From: Ampullimonas aquatilis | Lineage (GTDB): Bacteria > Pseudomonadota > Gammaproteobacteria > Burkholderiales > Burkholderiaceae_D | DNA length: 64,000 nucleotides | Direction of reading: 5' to 3' | NCBI RefSeq assembly: GCF_049675895.1 | Contig: NZ_CP183834.1 | Coordinates: 806,001-870,000, forward strand | Part shown: positions 44,434 through 52,883 of the stretch, piece after piece | How positions within the stretch are numbered: the first letter of the stretch is position 1 | How the letters are laid out: each line of letters starts with the position of its first letter | Made by a program: the position numbers and the translations under genes | The notes under the pieces: model-generated | Databases searched by the model: none | Told to the model about the DNA's origin: nothing | The model's input: only the letters and a program-made list of their open reading frames with translations

Positions 44434-45525
44434 ATGATGAACCAACGCGTAGCATTGATAACGGGGATTACCGGCCAGGATGGTGCTTATTTGGCTGAGT
44501 TGCTTTTGGAAAAGGGCTATATCGTTCATGGTATCAAGCGCCGTTCATCTTTGTTTAATACGGCGAGGATCGACCATCTATATAAAGATCCGCATGATGA
44601 AGATCGTCGCTTCATTCTTCATTATGGCGACATGACCGATTCAACATCGCTCATTCGTATTATTCAGCAAGTCCAACCCGACGAAATTTATAACCTTGCT
44701 GCACAAAGCCATGTGGCCGTGTCATTTGAGGAGCCTGAATACACCGCTAATGCGGATGGTATCGGTACGCTGCGCGTGCTTGAGGCGATTCGAATTTTGG
44801 GTATGGAAAAGAAAACGCGTTTTTACCAGGCATCGACATCCGAGTTGTATGGTTTGGTACAAGAGATTCCGCAAAAAGAAACAACACCGTTTTATCCACG
44901 CTCGCCTTATGCCGTTGCCAAGCTGTATGCCTATTGGATTACTGTCAATTACCGGGAAGCGTATGGCATGTACGCCTGTAACGGTATTCTTTTCAATCAT
45001 GAGTCGCCACTGCGTGGCGAAACCTTTGTAACGAGAAAAATTACTCGTGCCTTGGCACGTATTAAGCTGGGACTGCAAGATTGTTTATTCCTTGGTAATT
45101 TGGATGCGCGTAGGGATTGGGGCCACGCCAAGGATTATGTGGAAATGCAATGGATGATGTTGCAACAAGAGCAAGCCGAAGACTTTGTGATTGCCACTGG
45201 TGAGCAGCATACTGTGCGTGAATTTGTGACAGCAGCAGCTGAAGAGTTGGATATGGTCATCAATTGGCAAGGTGAGGGTGTGAACTCTTGCGGCTACGGT
45301 GTCGATGGTAAAAAAATCGTTGCGGTTGACCCACGCTATTTCCGCCCGACTGAAGTTGAAACATTGCTTGGTGATCCATCCAAGGCCAAAGAAAAGCTGG
45401 GTTGGACACCCAAAGTGCGTTTTAGCGAATTGGTGAGCGAAATGGTTCGCGAAGACTTGAGTCAAGCCAAGCGTGATGCATTGATTGTTAAAGAAGGCTA
45501 TAAGGCATTTAGCTATCATGAGTAG
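44434..45525 (+). CDS. gmd: GDP-mannose 4,6-dehydratase
   Basis: A 363-residue SDR enzyme that turns GDP-mannose into GDP-4-keto-6-deoxymannose, the first step to GDP-fucose. The NADP-binding GITGQDGAYLAELLL, the KRRSSLFNTARIDHLY stretch, the STSELYG serine motif and YAVAK (Tyr-x-x-x-Lys) are present, along with the family signature NHESPLRGETFVTRKITRA. Length is normal. Two start codons in a row (44434, 44437) follow AAGGATG. It overlaps the next gene by 8 bases. Confidence 0.97.
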   Translation: MMNQRVALITGITGQDGAYLAELLLEKGYIVHGIKRRSSLFNTARIDHLYKDPHDEDRRFILHYGDMTDSTSLIRIIQQVQPDEIYNLAAQSHVAVSFEEPEYTANADGIGTLRVLEAIRILGMEKKTRFYQASTSELYGLVQEIPQKETTPFYPRSPYAVAKLYAYWITVNYREAYGMYACNGILFNHESPLRGETFVTRKITRALARIKLGLQDCLFLGNLDARRDWGHAKDYVEMQWMMLQQEQAEDFVIATGEQHTVREFVTAAAEELDMVINWQGEGVNSCGYGVDGKKIVAVDPRYFRPTEVETLLGDPSKAKEKLGWTPKVRFSELVSEMVREDLSQAKRDALIVKEGYKAFSYHE

Positions 45526-46474
45526 GATCGATCCTAAATTCAAGCCGATTTTTGTTGCAGGGCATCGAGGCCTGGCAGGTTCAGCCATTACCAAAAAGCT
45601 ATTGGCAGAAGGATATACCAACCTCTTATTGGCCAACCGCCAAGAGCTCGATCTGACTGATCGACAAGCTGTTGATACTTACTTTAAGCGTATGCAGCCC
45701 AAGATGGTTTTTTTAGCGGCAGCTAAGGTTGGCGGAATTTTGGCTAATGATCAATATCCAGTCGATTTCATTCAGCAAAACTTACTCATTCAGGGCAATG
45801 TGATGGAAGCTGCCCAGAAATATCAAGTTGAAAAACTGATATTTCTGGGATCAAGTTGCATTTATCCAAAAATGGCACCGCAGCCAATCAAAGAAGAATA
45901 TCTTTTGAATGGCGCATTGGAGCCAACCAATGAAGCCTATGCCATTGCCAAGTTAGCTGGCATCAAAATGTGCAAAGCGTACAACCGACAATACGGTACT
46001 AACTTCATCAGCCTCATGCCGACCAATCTCTATGGTCCCGGTGATAACTACGATCCTTTGACATCCCATGTTTTGCCATCCTTGATTCGTAAGGCACATG
46101 AAGCCAAGGTCGAGGGTAAAAAAAGCATGATTGTTTGGGGATCAGGCAAACCTAGTCGAGAATTCATGCATTCCAATGATCTGGCAAGCGCTTGCGTGTT
46201 TGTCATGGAAAAAATTCATGCCGCTGATATTGGTGAGTGTCTCAATATTGGAGTTGGTCACGACATTACGATCGCTGATCTGGCTCATGTTGTCAAAAAA
46301 GTAGTTGGATTCGATGGTGAAATTGAATTTGATACCAGTAAACCGGACGGGACACCAAGAAAACTTCTGGATGTTTCACGCTTGCATCAACTCGGATGGC
46401 AAGCTGATACCGATTTTGAATCAGGTATTGCTAATGCCTATCAGGACTTTCGCACTCGCTTTGCTAATAACTAG
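45518..46474 (+). CDS. fcl: GDP-L-fucose synthase
   Basis: About 318 residues, epimerase/reductase that finishes GDP-L-fucose from the Gmd product. The NADP motif VAGHRGLAGSAI, the catalytic SSCIYPKMAPQPI, and EAYAIAKLAGIKMC with Tyr and Lys are all as in WcaG/Fcl; NLYGPGDNYDP follows. The start at 45518 lies inside the end of gmd, so the two are translationally coupled. GDP-fucose production strongly suggests fucose (or a derivative) in the polymer. Confidence 0.96.
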   Translation: MSRIDPKFKPIFVAGHRGLAGSAITKKLLAEGYTNLLLANRQELDLTDRQAVDTYFKRMQPKMVFLAAAKVGGILANDQYPVDFIQQNLLIQGNVMEAAQKYQVEKLIFLGSSCIYPKMAPQPIKEEYLLNGALEPTNEAYAIAKLAGIKMCKAYNRQYGTNFISLMPTNLYGPGDNYDPLTSHVLPSLIRKAHEAKVEGKKSMIVWGSGKPSREFMHSNDLASACVFVMEKIHAADIGECLNIGVGHDITIADLAHVVKKVVGFDGEIEFDTSKPDGTPRKLLDVSRLHQLGWQADTDFESGIANAYQDFRTRFANN

Positions 46475-46489
46475 TTAAAAAAACGCTAT

Positions 46490-48868
46490 ATGAAAACCAA
46501 AACATTATCTTTACTCTTGATTGCTCTGTTCTTGCTGGTCGGTTGTGGAACCAAAGAAAGTAAGATGCAATCGCATCTGGATAAAGGTAAGAAATTTCTT
46601 CAACAGTCAGATTTGATCAAAGCCGGATTGGAAGTCAGAAATGTGCTGCAGATTGATCCTAAAAATGCAGATGGTTACTTACTTGCAGCGCAGATCGAAG
46701 AGTCTCGATCGGAGTTTCCAAAAGCATATAGTGCTTATCAAAAGGCGATCGAATTGAAGCCTGGTTTTATTGCCGCGATGGCAGGTTTGGCAAAGATTTA
46801 TTTACTGGTTGGTGATGTTAATGAGGCAGAAAAAACAATTCAGCAAATTGAAGCTATTGATGCCAATCATATTGAGGGTAAGGCATTAAGGGCCGCATTT
46901 CTGGCAAAAACAGGGCATGCAGATGAGGCTATGTCCATTGTAAAAAAATCAATTATTAATCAACAAGATTTGAGTGTCGATGTCATTTTACTGGCATCTG
47001 GCCTCTATGCTAATCAGCAGAATAATCAAGAGTCACTGGCTTTGCTGGAGCGAGGGCTTAAAAGTGAGCCTAAAAATATCAAACTACTCGAGGTGGCAGC
47101 TGACGTTAGTAATCGTCTTAAACAGGATAGCAAAGTAGAAGAATATTATGAGCGTGCTGCCGATATTGCGCCTAAAAATAGTGATTTGTGGAGGCAATGG
47201 TCTTTATATTATGTGAACCAGGGCAAGCTTGATCAGGCTGAGAATGTACTCAGAAAGTCAATCAAAGCGGAGTCTGATGACAGTGATCGCTATATTATCT
47301 TGGCGCAGTTTCTGTCTGCTAAACGAAGTAAAGAAGTGGCTGAGACCGAACTTAAAAAAATCATTGATGCGCGGCCTAAAGATTTCGCAATCAGATTCAC
47401 TTTAGCGGAGTTATACAGAGAAACTGGTCGTCAGGCAGATGCAATAAAAGTGGTGGAGACCATCAAGGATTTGGATAAGGGCGGTCCATCCGGATTAAAG
47501 GCTAAAAATATTTTGGCTGGCAATAAATTAAATCAAGGTGATGTTAAGGGCGCTTTATCACTTTTAAACGAAGTTCTGGTTGCCAATCCTCGTGACGATT
47601 CGGCTCTTATGAGCCGAGCTCAAATTGCCATCAGTCAGACTAGATATAAAGATGCGATTGATGATTTGAGAGCCGTGCTAAAAGATCAACGTGGTTCAAC
47701 AAAGGTCATTTCACTGCTTGCTCAAGCGCACATTGCTAATAAGGAACCTCAATTGGCGCGTGAGCTTGTAACTGATTCTGTCAAACTCTTTCCAACAAAC
47801 GCTGATATTCGTTACTTGGCAGCCAGTTATTTCGCTTCAAATAATGATCGTGCACAGGCAATCAAAGAGGTCGATGAAGTGATTAAAAATCTCCCTGGTA
47901 GTGTGCGTGCCTATGAAGTCAAATCAGCCATTCAGATACAGGAAAAAGATTTTAATGGCGCCGAAATGACATTGAAGGCATTAAAAGAGCAACTTCCAAA
48001 TAGTCCGATTGGTTATTTTCGTCTTGGTGAGTTGTACTTTTCTCAAAAGAAGCCGGATCTTGCTTTGGCTGAATTTGACAATGCATTAAAAATATCACCC
48101 CAAGCAGTGGATGTTTTGTCTAGTGCTGTGTCACTTCTTGTCAGTCAGAAAAAATACAAGGAAGCCGAGACCAGGATTCTTGCTGGACAATCAAAGCAGC
48201 CAGAAAATCCACTTTATGAACAGATGCTGGCCGAATTAGCCGTCGCTAGCGATGATGTACAGCTTGCCGAAGCTAAGTATGAATCAGCCATATCCAAAGA
48301 TAAGCGATTTACATCATCGTATCTTGGCCTGGCAAGACTTTATTCTAAGAAAGGTAATCTGGATAAGGCAATTTCTGTTCTGGATCGTGGACTGGAAGTA
48401 AATAATCAGAATCATGATTTACTTTCTACCAAAGCAGAGTGGTTATCGAGATTAGGAAAGTATGATCTTGCTATTACTGCCTATGAGGAGTTGCATCAGC
48501 TTTATCCAGATGATCAAGCGGCTGCCAATAACCTGGCTTTTCTGCTGTCTGACATGAAAGGTGATCCTGCCAGCCTCGAAAAAGCACTGGATTTAACCAA
48601 GAACTTTGCCGATTCAACAAACCCAGGATTCCTCGATAGTCTCGGTTGGATTTATTACAAGATGGGCCGATACCAGGATGCTACGCCGATTCTCAGAAAG
48701 GCTGTGGAAGCGAATGGGCAATCCCCCATTTTGGCATATCACCTCGGTCTTTCTTTAAACAAGGAGGGTAAACAGGAGGAGGCCAAGAAATATCTGAAAG
48801 CAGTATTGGCTAGTAAAGCCGATCTTCCGAATTTGGAAGAGGCAAAGAAGATTGTCCAAATAAACTAG
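46490..48868 (+). CDS. TPR-repeat lipoprotein, PrsT-like
   Basis: A 792-residue lipoprotein. The lipobox LLVGC at residues 15-19 predicts lipid attachment, and the remaining length is almost all TPR-like helical repeats (KAYSAYQKAIELKPGF, KAISVLDRGLEVNNQN and others). Proteins of this kind (PrsT) occur next to exosortases and EPS genes, and probably act as a periplasmic scaffold for assembly or sorting. Sequence identity to PrsT cannot be checked here, so PrsT is a class name only. It lies 15 bases after fcl in the same direction. Confidence 0.75.
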   Translation: MKTKTLSLLLIALFLLVGCGTKESKMQSHLDKGKKFLQQSDLIKAGLEVRNVLQIDPKNADGYLLAAQIEESRSEFPKAYSAYQKAIELKPGFIAAMAGLAKIYLLVGDVNEAEKTIQQIEAIDANHIEGKALRAAFLAKTGHADEAMSIVKKSIINQQDLSVDVILLASGLYANQQNNQESLALLERGLKSEPKNIKLLEVAADVSNRLKQDSKVEEYYERAADIAPKNSDLWRQWSLYYVNQGKLDQAENVLRKSIKAESDDSDRYIILAQFLSAKRSKEVAETELKKIIDARPKDFAIRFTLAELYRETGRQADAIKVVETIKDLDKGGPSGLKAKNILAGNKLNQGDVKGALSLLNEVLVANPRDDSALMSRAQIAISQTRYKDAIDDLRAVLKDQRGSTKVISLLAQAHIANKEPQLARELVTDSVKLFPTNADIRYLAASYFASNNDRAQAIKEVDEVIKNLPGSVRAYEVKSAIQIQEKDFNGAEMTLKALKEQLPNSPIGYFRLGELYFSQKKPDLALAEFDNALKISPQAVDVLSSAVSLLVSQKKYKEAETRILAGQSKQPENPLYEQMLAELAVASDDVQLAEAKYESAISKDKRFTSSYLGLARLYSKKGNLDKAISVLDRGLEVNNQNHDLLSTKAEWLSRLGKYDLAITAYEELHQLYPDDQAAANNLAFLLSDMKGDPASLEKALDLTKNFADSTNPGFLDSLGWIYYKMGRYQDATPILRKAVEANGQSPILAYHLGLSLNKEGKQEEAKKYLKAVLASKADLPNLEEAKKIVQIN

Positions 48869-48909
48869 AAAATGAGGTAAGTTGAACCATATCCAGTTTA
48901 TTTAAAAAT

Positions 48910-50172
48910 ATGATTGAAGCCCAATTACCGACGGTAAAAGATATTCATAAGCCGATCAGTAAGATAGAAAAATATAAGCTGAACATTAGATCATTTGTTG
49001 TAATGGTAATTGCTGCATTATGTCCATATACTTTTGTGGCGATCGGTGAGATGTTTTATGCAGAATTATTAATTATTTTATTTTCACTGATTCTTCTTTT
49101 TACTTCAGATAGCAACCAGATATTCCAGTCAAAAACATTTAAAAATTTATTATTTTTTTCTTTTTTGACCTTGTTGGGTTATATCCTTTCTGATTTACTT
49201 CAGGGGACACGTCCGGAACAATATCTAAGAGGCTGGGGGCGTGTTCTGTTCTTGCTATCAGATGTCCTTTTCATTGGCATTGTTGTCGGTCGCGATAAGC
49301 GGTTGTTCTGGTGGTTTTGCTTAGGTTATGCAATTGGTCAAATAGTTTATTCATTGGTATCAGGAATTGGTCTTGAAGGTTGGAAGATCTATTATGCTGT
49401 TCCAACGGCATTGTTGACACTTATATCAGTGTATTGGATTGGCTACAAATCGGCTGTACTGGTGTTGATCACACTGGCTTTATTTGGACTGACATTGGAT
49501 TCTAGATCTGATCCTGCAATGATTTTGTTAGTAGCTTCTATTTTGTTTGTAAGAGTAAAGCATAAGAAAAAGAGAATTTCTATAAAAAAAGTGCTGAGTC
49601 TACTTCTAATACCCATAACAATTCTGACTATTTTAGGAGGTCTGTTTTTTTCATTAAATCAAGAAAAGTATTCAGAAAGACAAAAGGCTTCTAACTACGG
49701 CAGGAGTTTATCTTTTACTTTGGGTATCCAATCAGTTATTCATTCTCCAATAATTGGAGTGGGTTCTTGGAATAACAGTATTGATATTGTCAAGCTGAAA
49801 AAAGAGATTATTACTAAGGAACTTGGCACTAGGGCTGCGGTCTTGTCTGGTGACGGATTTGCACCTCATTCACAAATCTTACAGAGCTGGTATGAAGGTG
49901 GAGTTTTAGGAGCGGCATTCTTCCTTTATTTTTTTTATCTATTGATTGTTCGATTTAAGGAGATTGTTTTCTTGCGATCTTTAGATCCATATTCTGGACT
50001 TCTTTTGTATATGTATACATATGGTGCTTGGCATCTCTTTATGAGTCCTTTTGGTGGTAATCACAGAATGACAATTGCTATGTCAGTAATCATTTTTGTT
50101 TTTAAAGATATTGAGAAAACAGATCAGAAAACTTATTTCAAGAAAAAACCGGAAGCATGGGAAGTTAGGTAG
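48910..50172 (+). CDS. O-antigen polymerase/ligase-like membrane protein (Wzy)
   Basis: A 420-residue protein with about ten membrane helices. Between helices lies a larger loop after LFFSLNQEKYSERQKASNYG, with the family-like SVIHSPIIGVGSWNNS and PHSQILQSWYEGGVLGAAFF segment (Wzy_C/O-antigen ligase domain with a loop His). It would join repeat units on the periplasmic side. Base composition is more AT-rich than in the genes before it, as is common for Wzy genes, so transfer is possible. It has no ribosome binding site that clearly decides the start. Confidence 0.8.
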   Translation: MIEAQLPTVKDIHKPISKIEKYKLNIRSFVVMVIAALCPYTFVAIGEMFYAELLIILFSLILLFTSDSNQIFQSKTFKNLLFFSFLTLLGYILSDLLQGTRPEQYLRGWGRVLFLLSDVLFIGIVVGRDKRLFWWFCLGYAIGQIVYSLVSGIGLEGWKIYYAVPTALLTLISVYWIGYKSAVLVLITLALFGLTLDSRSDPAMILLVASILFVRVKHKKKRISIKKVLSLLLIPITILTILGGLFFSLNQEKYSERQKASNYGRSLSFTLGIQSVIHSPIIGVGSWNNSIDIVKLKKEIITKELGTRAAVLSGDGFAPHSQILQSWYEGGVLGAAFFLYFFYLLIVRFKEIVFLRSLDPYSGLLLYMYTYGAWHLFMSPFGGNHRMTIAMSVIIFVFKDIEKTDQKTYFKKKPEAWEVR

Positions 50173-50395
50173 TTATGCAATTAGCATTGACAATCGGATG
50201 TGCCCATACAGTTTTCTGTATAAATCATTTTAGTGGTGAGCGTATCACCAAGAATTGATATGGAAAGTCAAAATAGTGATGAAATTATAAGATCTGCTTT
50301 TTATAAGAAGGCATGATTCAATATTGTTATAAATATCTATTTCGATGAAAACTAATTCATATAGTAATTTGATAATCAAAGATTGATTAATCAAG

Positions 50396-51679
50396 ATGAG
50401 TATCAGAAAACGGATTTTTTCTGGACTAGCTGCTAATACTTTAGCGCAAGGAATAACGGTATTCATTCAAATTTTTTCATTGCCAATATTCCTTCAGTAT
50501 TGGACAACTGAAAAATATGGTGTTTGGCTGATGTTGTCGGCCATTCCTAGTTATTTTTCGTTGGCGGATATTGGTTTTGTATCGGCAGCCACGAATCAGA
50601 TGACGATTCTTACGGCAAAAAACAAACATGATGAATCTAATAAGGTATTTCAATCGGTCTTATTTTTAACAGTCATTATGGTAATTTCTATTGCGCTTAT
50701 TAGTACCGTGATCATTAGTGTCATAAGATTAGAAATTTTGAGTGATCTAGACAATAGAGTTTCTCTGCTGCTACTGATTTACTGTACGTTGATTAATATA
50801 TTTAATGGCTTGTTTGATGCAGTATTTAGGGCAAATAATCATTATGCTAAAGGTACTTTGGTATTAAATGTTTTTCGATTTGTTGAATGGATGGGTGGAG
50901 TTATTGGTTTCTTAATCACAAAAACATTTGTGATGACGGCAATGGGATATCTGATTGCTCGGATTTTTTCGAATATCTTAATGTTGATTTTTTGCAAAAA
51001 ATCATATCCTCAGTATTTTTGGAAAATCAATCCACCATATCAATCCGAGTTTAAGGGCATGATCATGCCAGCTATCTCATTTATGGCATTTCCTATTGGG
51101 AATGCCATCAGCATACAAGGTATAACTTTGATTGTTGGCCATTTGTTCGGTCCTGCCTTCCTTGCTGTTTTTACAACATATCGGACTCTAACTAGAGTCT
51201 TGGTGCAAGTTATTACAATGATCAGCCGGGTTTTGTCTCCTGAATTCTCGCGCTTATATGGTGAGAGGAATTTTCTTGCGATGAAACGGTTATGCAAAAT
51301 AGGAACCAGTGTGGGATTTTTATTTTCTACTATTTTGTCTATTGCAATTTATTTTCTTGCACCGGAAATATTGAGAATTTGGACTCATGGAAAAATAATC
51401 TTCGATCCATATTTATTGAAAATATTGTTATTTACCACTGCATTAACAGCTTTGTGGCAAATTTCGATGGTCATTTTGACTTCCACTAACCAACATGGGA
51501 GATTATCTGTTTATTTCTTGTTCGGTTCGATATTCAGTGTGATATTGGTCAATCCACTGGAACCATATGTGGGAACTAATAGTGCTGCTTGGAGTTTGTT
51601 GCTGTTCGAAATTATTTTGCTATTGATCAGTGTGAATCAGTGCAGAAAATTGTTTTCTAGTGAAGAAAAAAATATATGA
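50396..51679 (+). CDS. Polysaccharide flippase, Wzx-like (MATE/MOP fold)
   Basis: A 427-residue protein with 12 to 14 membrane helices, from GLAANTLAQGITVFIQIFSLPIFLQYW on. The start motif, the YWTTEKYGVWLMLSAIPSYFSLADIGF segment and the later helices fit the Wzx/RfbX type, which moves lipid-linked units to the periplasm. It is AT-rich. A 220-base non-coding stretch separates it from the Wzy gene. Its end overlaps the following acetyltransferase start by 4 bases. Confidence 0.85.
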   Translation: MSIRKRIFSGLAANTLAQGITVFIQIFSLPIFLQYWTTEKYGVWLMLSAIPSYFSLADIGFVSAATNQMTILTAKNKHDESNKVFQSVLFLTVIMVISIALISTVIISVIRLEILSDLDNRVSLLLLIYCTLINIFNGLFDAVFRANNHYAKGTLVLNVFRFVEWMGGVIGFLITKTFVMTAMGYLIARIFSNILMLIFCKKSYPQYFWKINPPYQSEFKGMIMPAISFMAFPIGNAISIQGITLIVGHLFGPAFLAVFTTYRTLTRVLVQVITMISRVLSPEFSRLYGERNFLAMKRLCKIGTSVGFLFSTILSIAIYFLAPEILRIWTHGKIIFDPYLLKILLFTTALTALWQISMVILTSTNQHGRLSVYFLFGSIFSVILVNPLEPYVGTNSAAWSLLLFEIILLLISVNQCRKLFSSEEKNI

Positions 51680-52335
51680 CGTTTAAATTTCTTTGGGAGA
51701 ATAGGGAAAAACCAAATCTTTTTTCTGAAAGATGGCTAAAGGTTTGGGCAAAGCGCATTCTGAACATGACGGGATTAATGACTATTTTAGTTGTCAGAAG
51801 AAAGTGGATGTTGCAAGGCATGAAGATCGGCACTTTATCGATTCTGTACAAATTTGATTTGAATGGGAGAGCGGCTAATCTGATTATTGGCGACTCTACG
51901 TTTATTGCCGCGAAGTCTCATTTTGCTATTCATGAAAAGGTCGTGATTGGTTCCTGCGTTGTCATTAATGAAGGCGTCAAGATATTGACGGCTAGTCATG
52001 ATCTCAATGACCCCCAATGGAAAATGTATTCCAAGCCAATCATTATCGATGACTATGCCTGGATAGCAACAAATGCCATTATTCTTCCTGGAGTTTCAAT
52101 TGGTAAAGGAGCCGTTGTAGCAGCAGGTGCTGTAGTGGGAAGAGATGTTCCGCCATTCGCTTTGGCAATTGGTAATCCTGCTGAGATAAGGCTGGATCGT
52201 CGAATCCATAATTTGGACTACAACCCTGTGGTTTTTGCCGCGCCTTATGAAGCATGGATAGGTCGAAATGCTCAATTATTTTCTGTTAACAATGACACAT
52301 CAGGTCGTGCCACTCCGAGAATTAACGACGATTAA
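51676..52335 (+). CDS. Hexapeptide acyltransferase (maltose O-acetyltransferase-like)
   Basis: A 219-residue left-handed beta-helix enzyme. An N-terminal part (WENREKPNLFSERWLKVWAKRI) is followed by hexapeptide turns (IIGDSTFIAAKSHFAIHEKVVIGSCVVINEGV), the catalytic His in TASHDLNDPQWKMYSKPI, and the usual IDDYAWIATNAIILPGVSIGKGAVVAAGAVV and GNPAEI end. It would acetylate a sugar. The start overlaps the Wzx gene stop (ATGA). It is the last gene before a transposase remnant. Confidence 0.85.
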   Translation: MTFKFLWENREKPNLFSERWLKVWAKRILNMTGLMTILVVRRKWMLQGMKIGTLSILYKFDLNGRAANLIIGDSTFIAAKSHFAIHEKVVIGSCVVINEGVKILTASHDLNDPQWKMYSKPIIIDDYAWIATNAIILPGVSIGKGAVVAAGAVVGRDVPPFALAIGNPAEIRLDRRIHNLDYNPVVFAAPYEAWIGRNAQLFSVNNDTSGRATPRINDD

Positions 52336-52406
52336 AAGTTCAGATCAGTCGAAATTAAAGGAGTCCAGCGTTTGCAAAACTGACAACAAACGGAGAACGA
52401 CGATGG

Positions 52407-52770
52407 AACTACTGCCAAGAGGCCATACACATATGAATTTAGGACCAAAACGATCAAATTGTTTGCTGTGATATGTTGATTGCTGCCCGTTTCTGAAAGC
52501 GGCTTTCATGTATGGCACCATCGTCCTTTGTTGGTAAAACTAACCACGAATGATGGTTTGAGGTTGAAATTAAGTTGCGCACACGTAAGACCATTGATGA
52601 AAGTTTCTAGGGCACGTTCAAGAATAAGTTGGTGCATTACCGCCAGTATGTGAGCTGTAAACAGGTTAGATGGAGATCATCGAATACATTGAGATTTTCT
52701 ACAACCGCATGTCAAAGCAAAAACGACTAGGGTATCTTTCATTTACCGAATTCACAGAAATACTATATAG
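52407..52770 (+). pseudogene. IS3-family transposase remnant
   Basis: Pieces of an IS3-type element survive. Near 52419 the frame reads RPYTYEFRTKTIKL, like the start of OrfA. From about 52596 it reads DESF, a stop where Trp is expected, GTFKNKLVHYRQYV, then a frameshift near 52673, then EIIEYIEIFYNRMSKQKRLGYLSFTEFTE, the conserved end of the OrfB integrase core. The middle of the element is deleted, so it cannot transpose. The surrounding 550-base gap (52336-52883) holds no gene that I recognise. Confidence 0.75.
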
Positions 52771-52777
52771 AAACCTT

Positions 52778-52793
52778 AACGGATTAGCCCGTT
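52778..52793. promoter_or_regulatory. Degenerate copy of the CTAG palindrome
   Basis: AACGGATTAGCCCGTT matches the 16-base palindrome at 3750 with two changes. It lies about 90 bases before the predicted start of the next gene. There is no TATAGT at the fixed 60-base distance. Confidence 0.4.
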
Positions 52794-52883
52794 GGATGCT
52801 CCCATTTCTGAATGACCTCAAGGTCTTTTTCTAAAAAATCGGGACGGCCATAATTAGTGAATAGATACTGTGGAGAGCTTACG

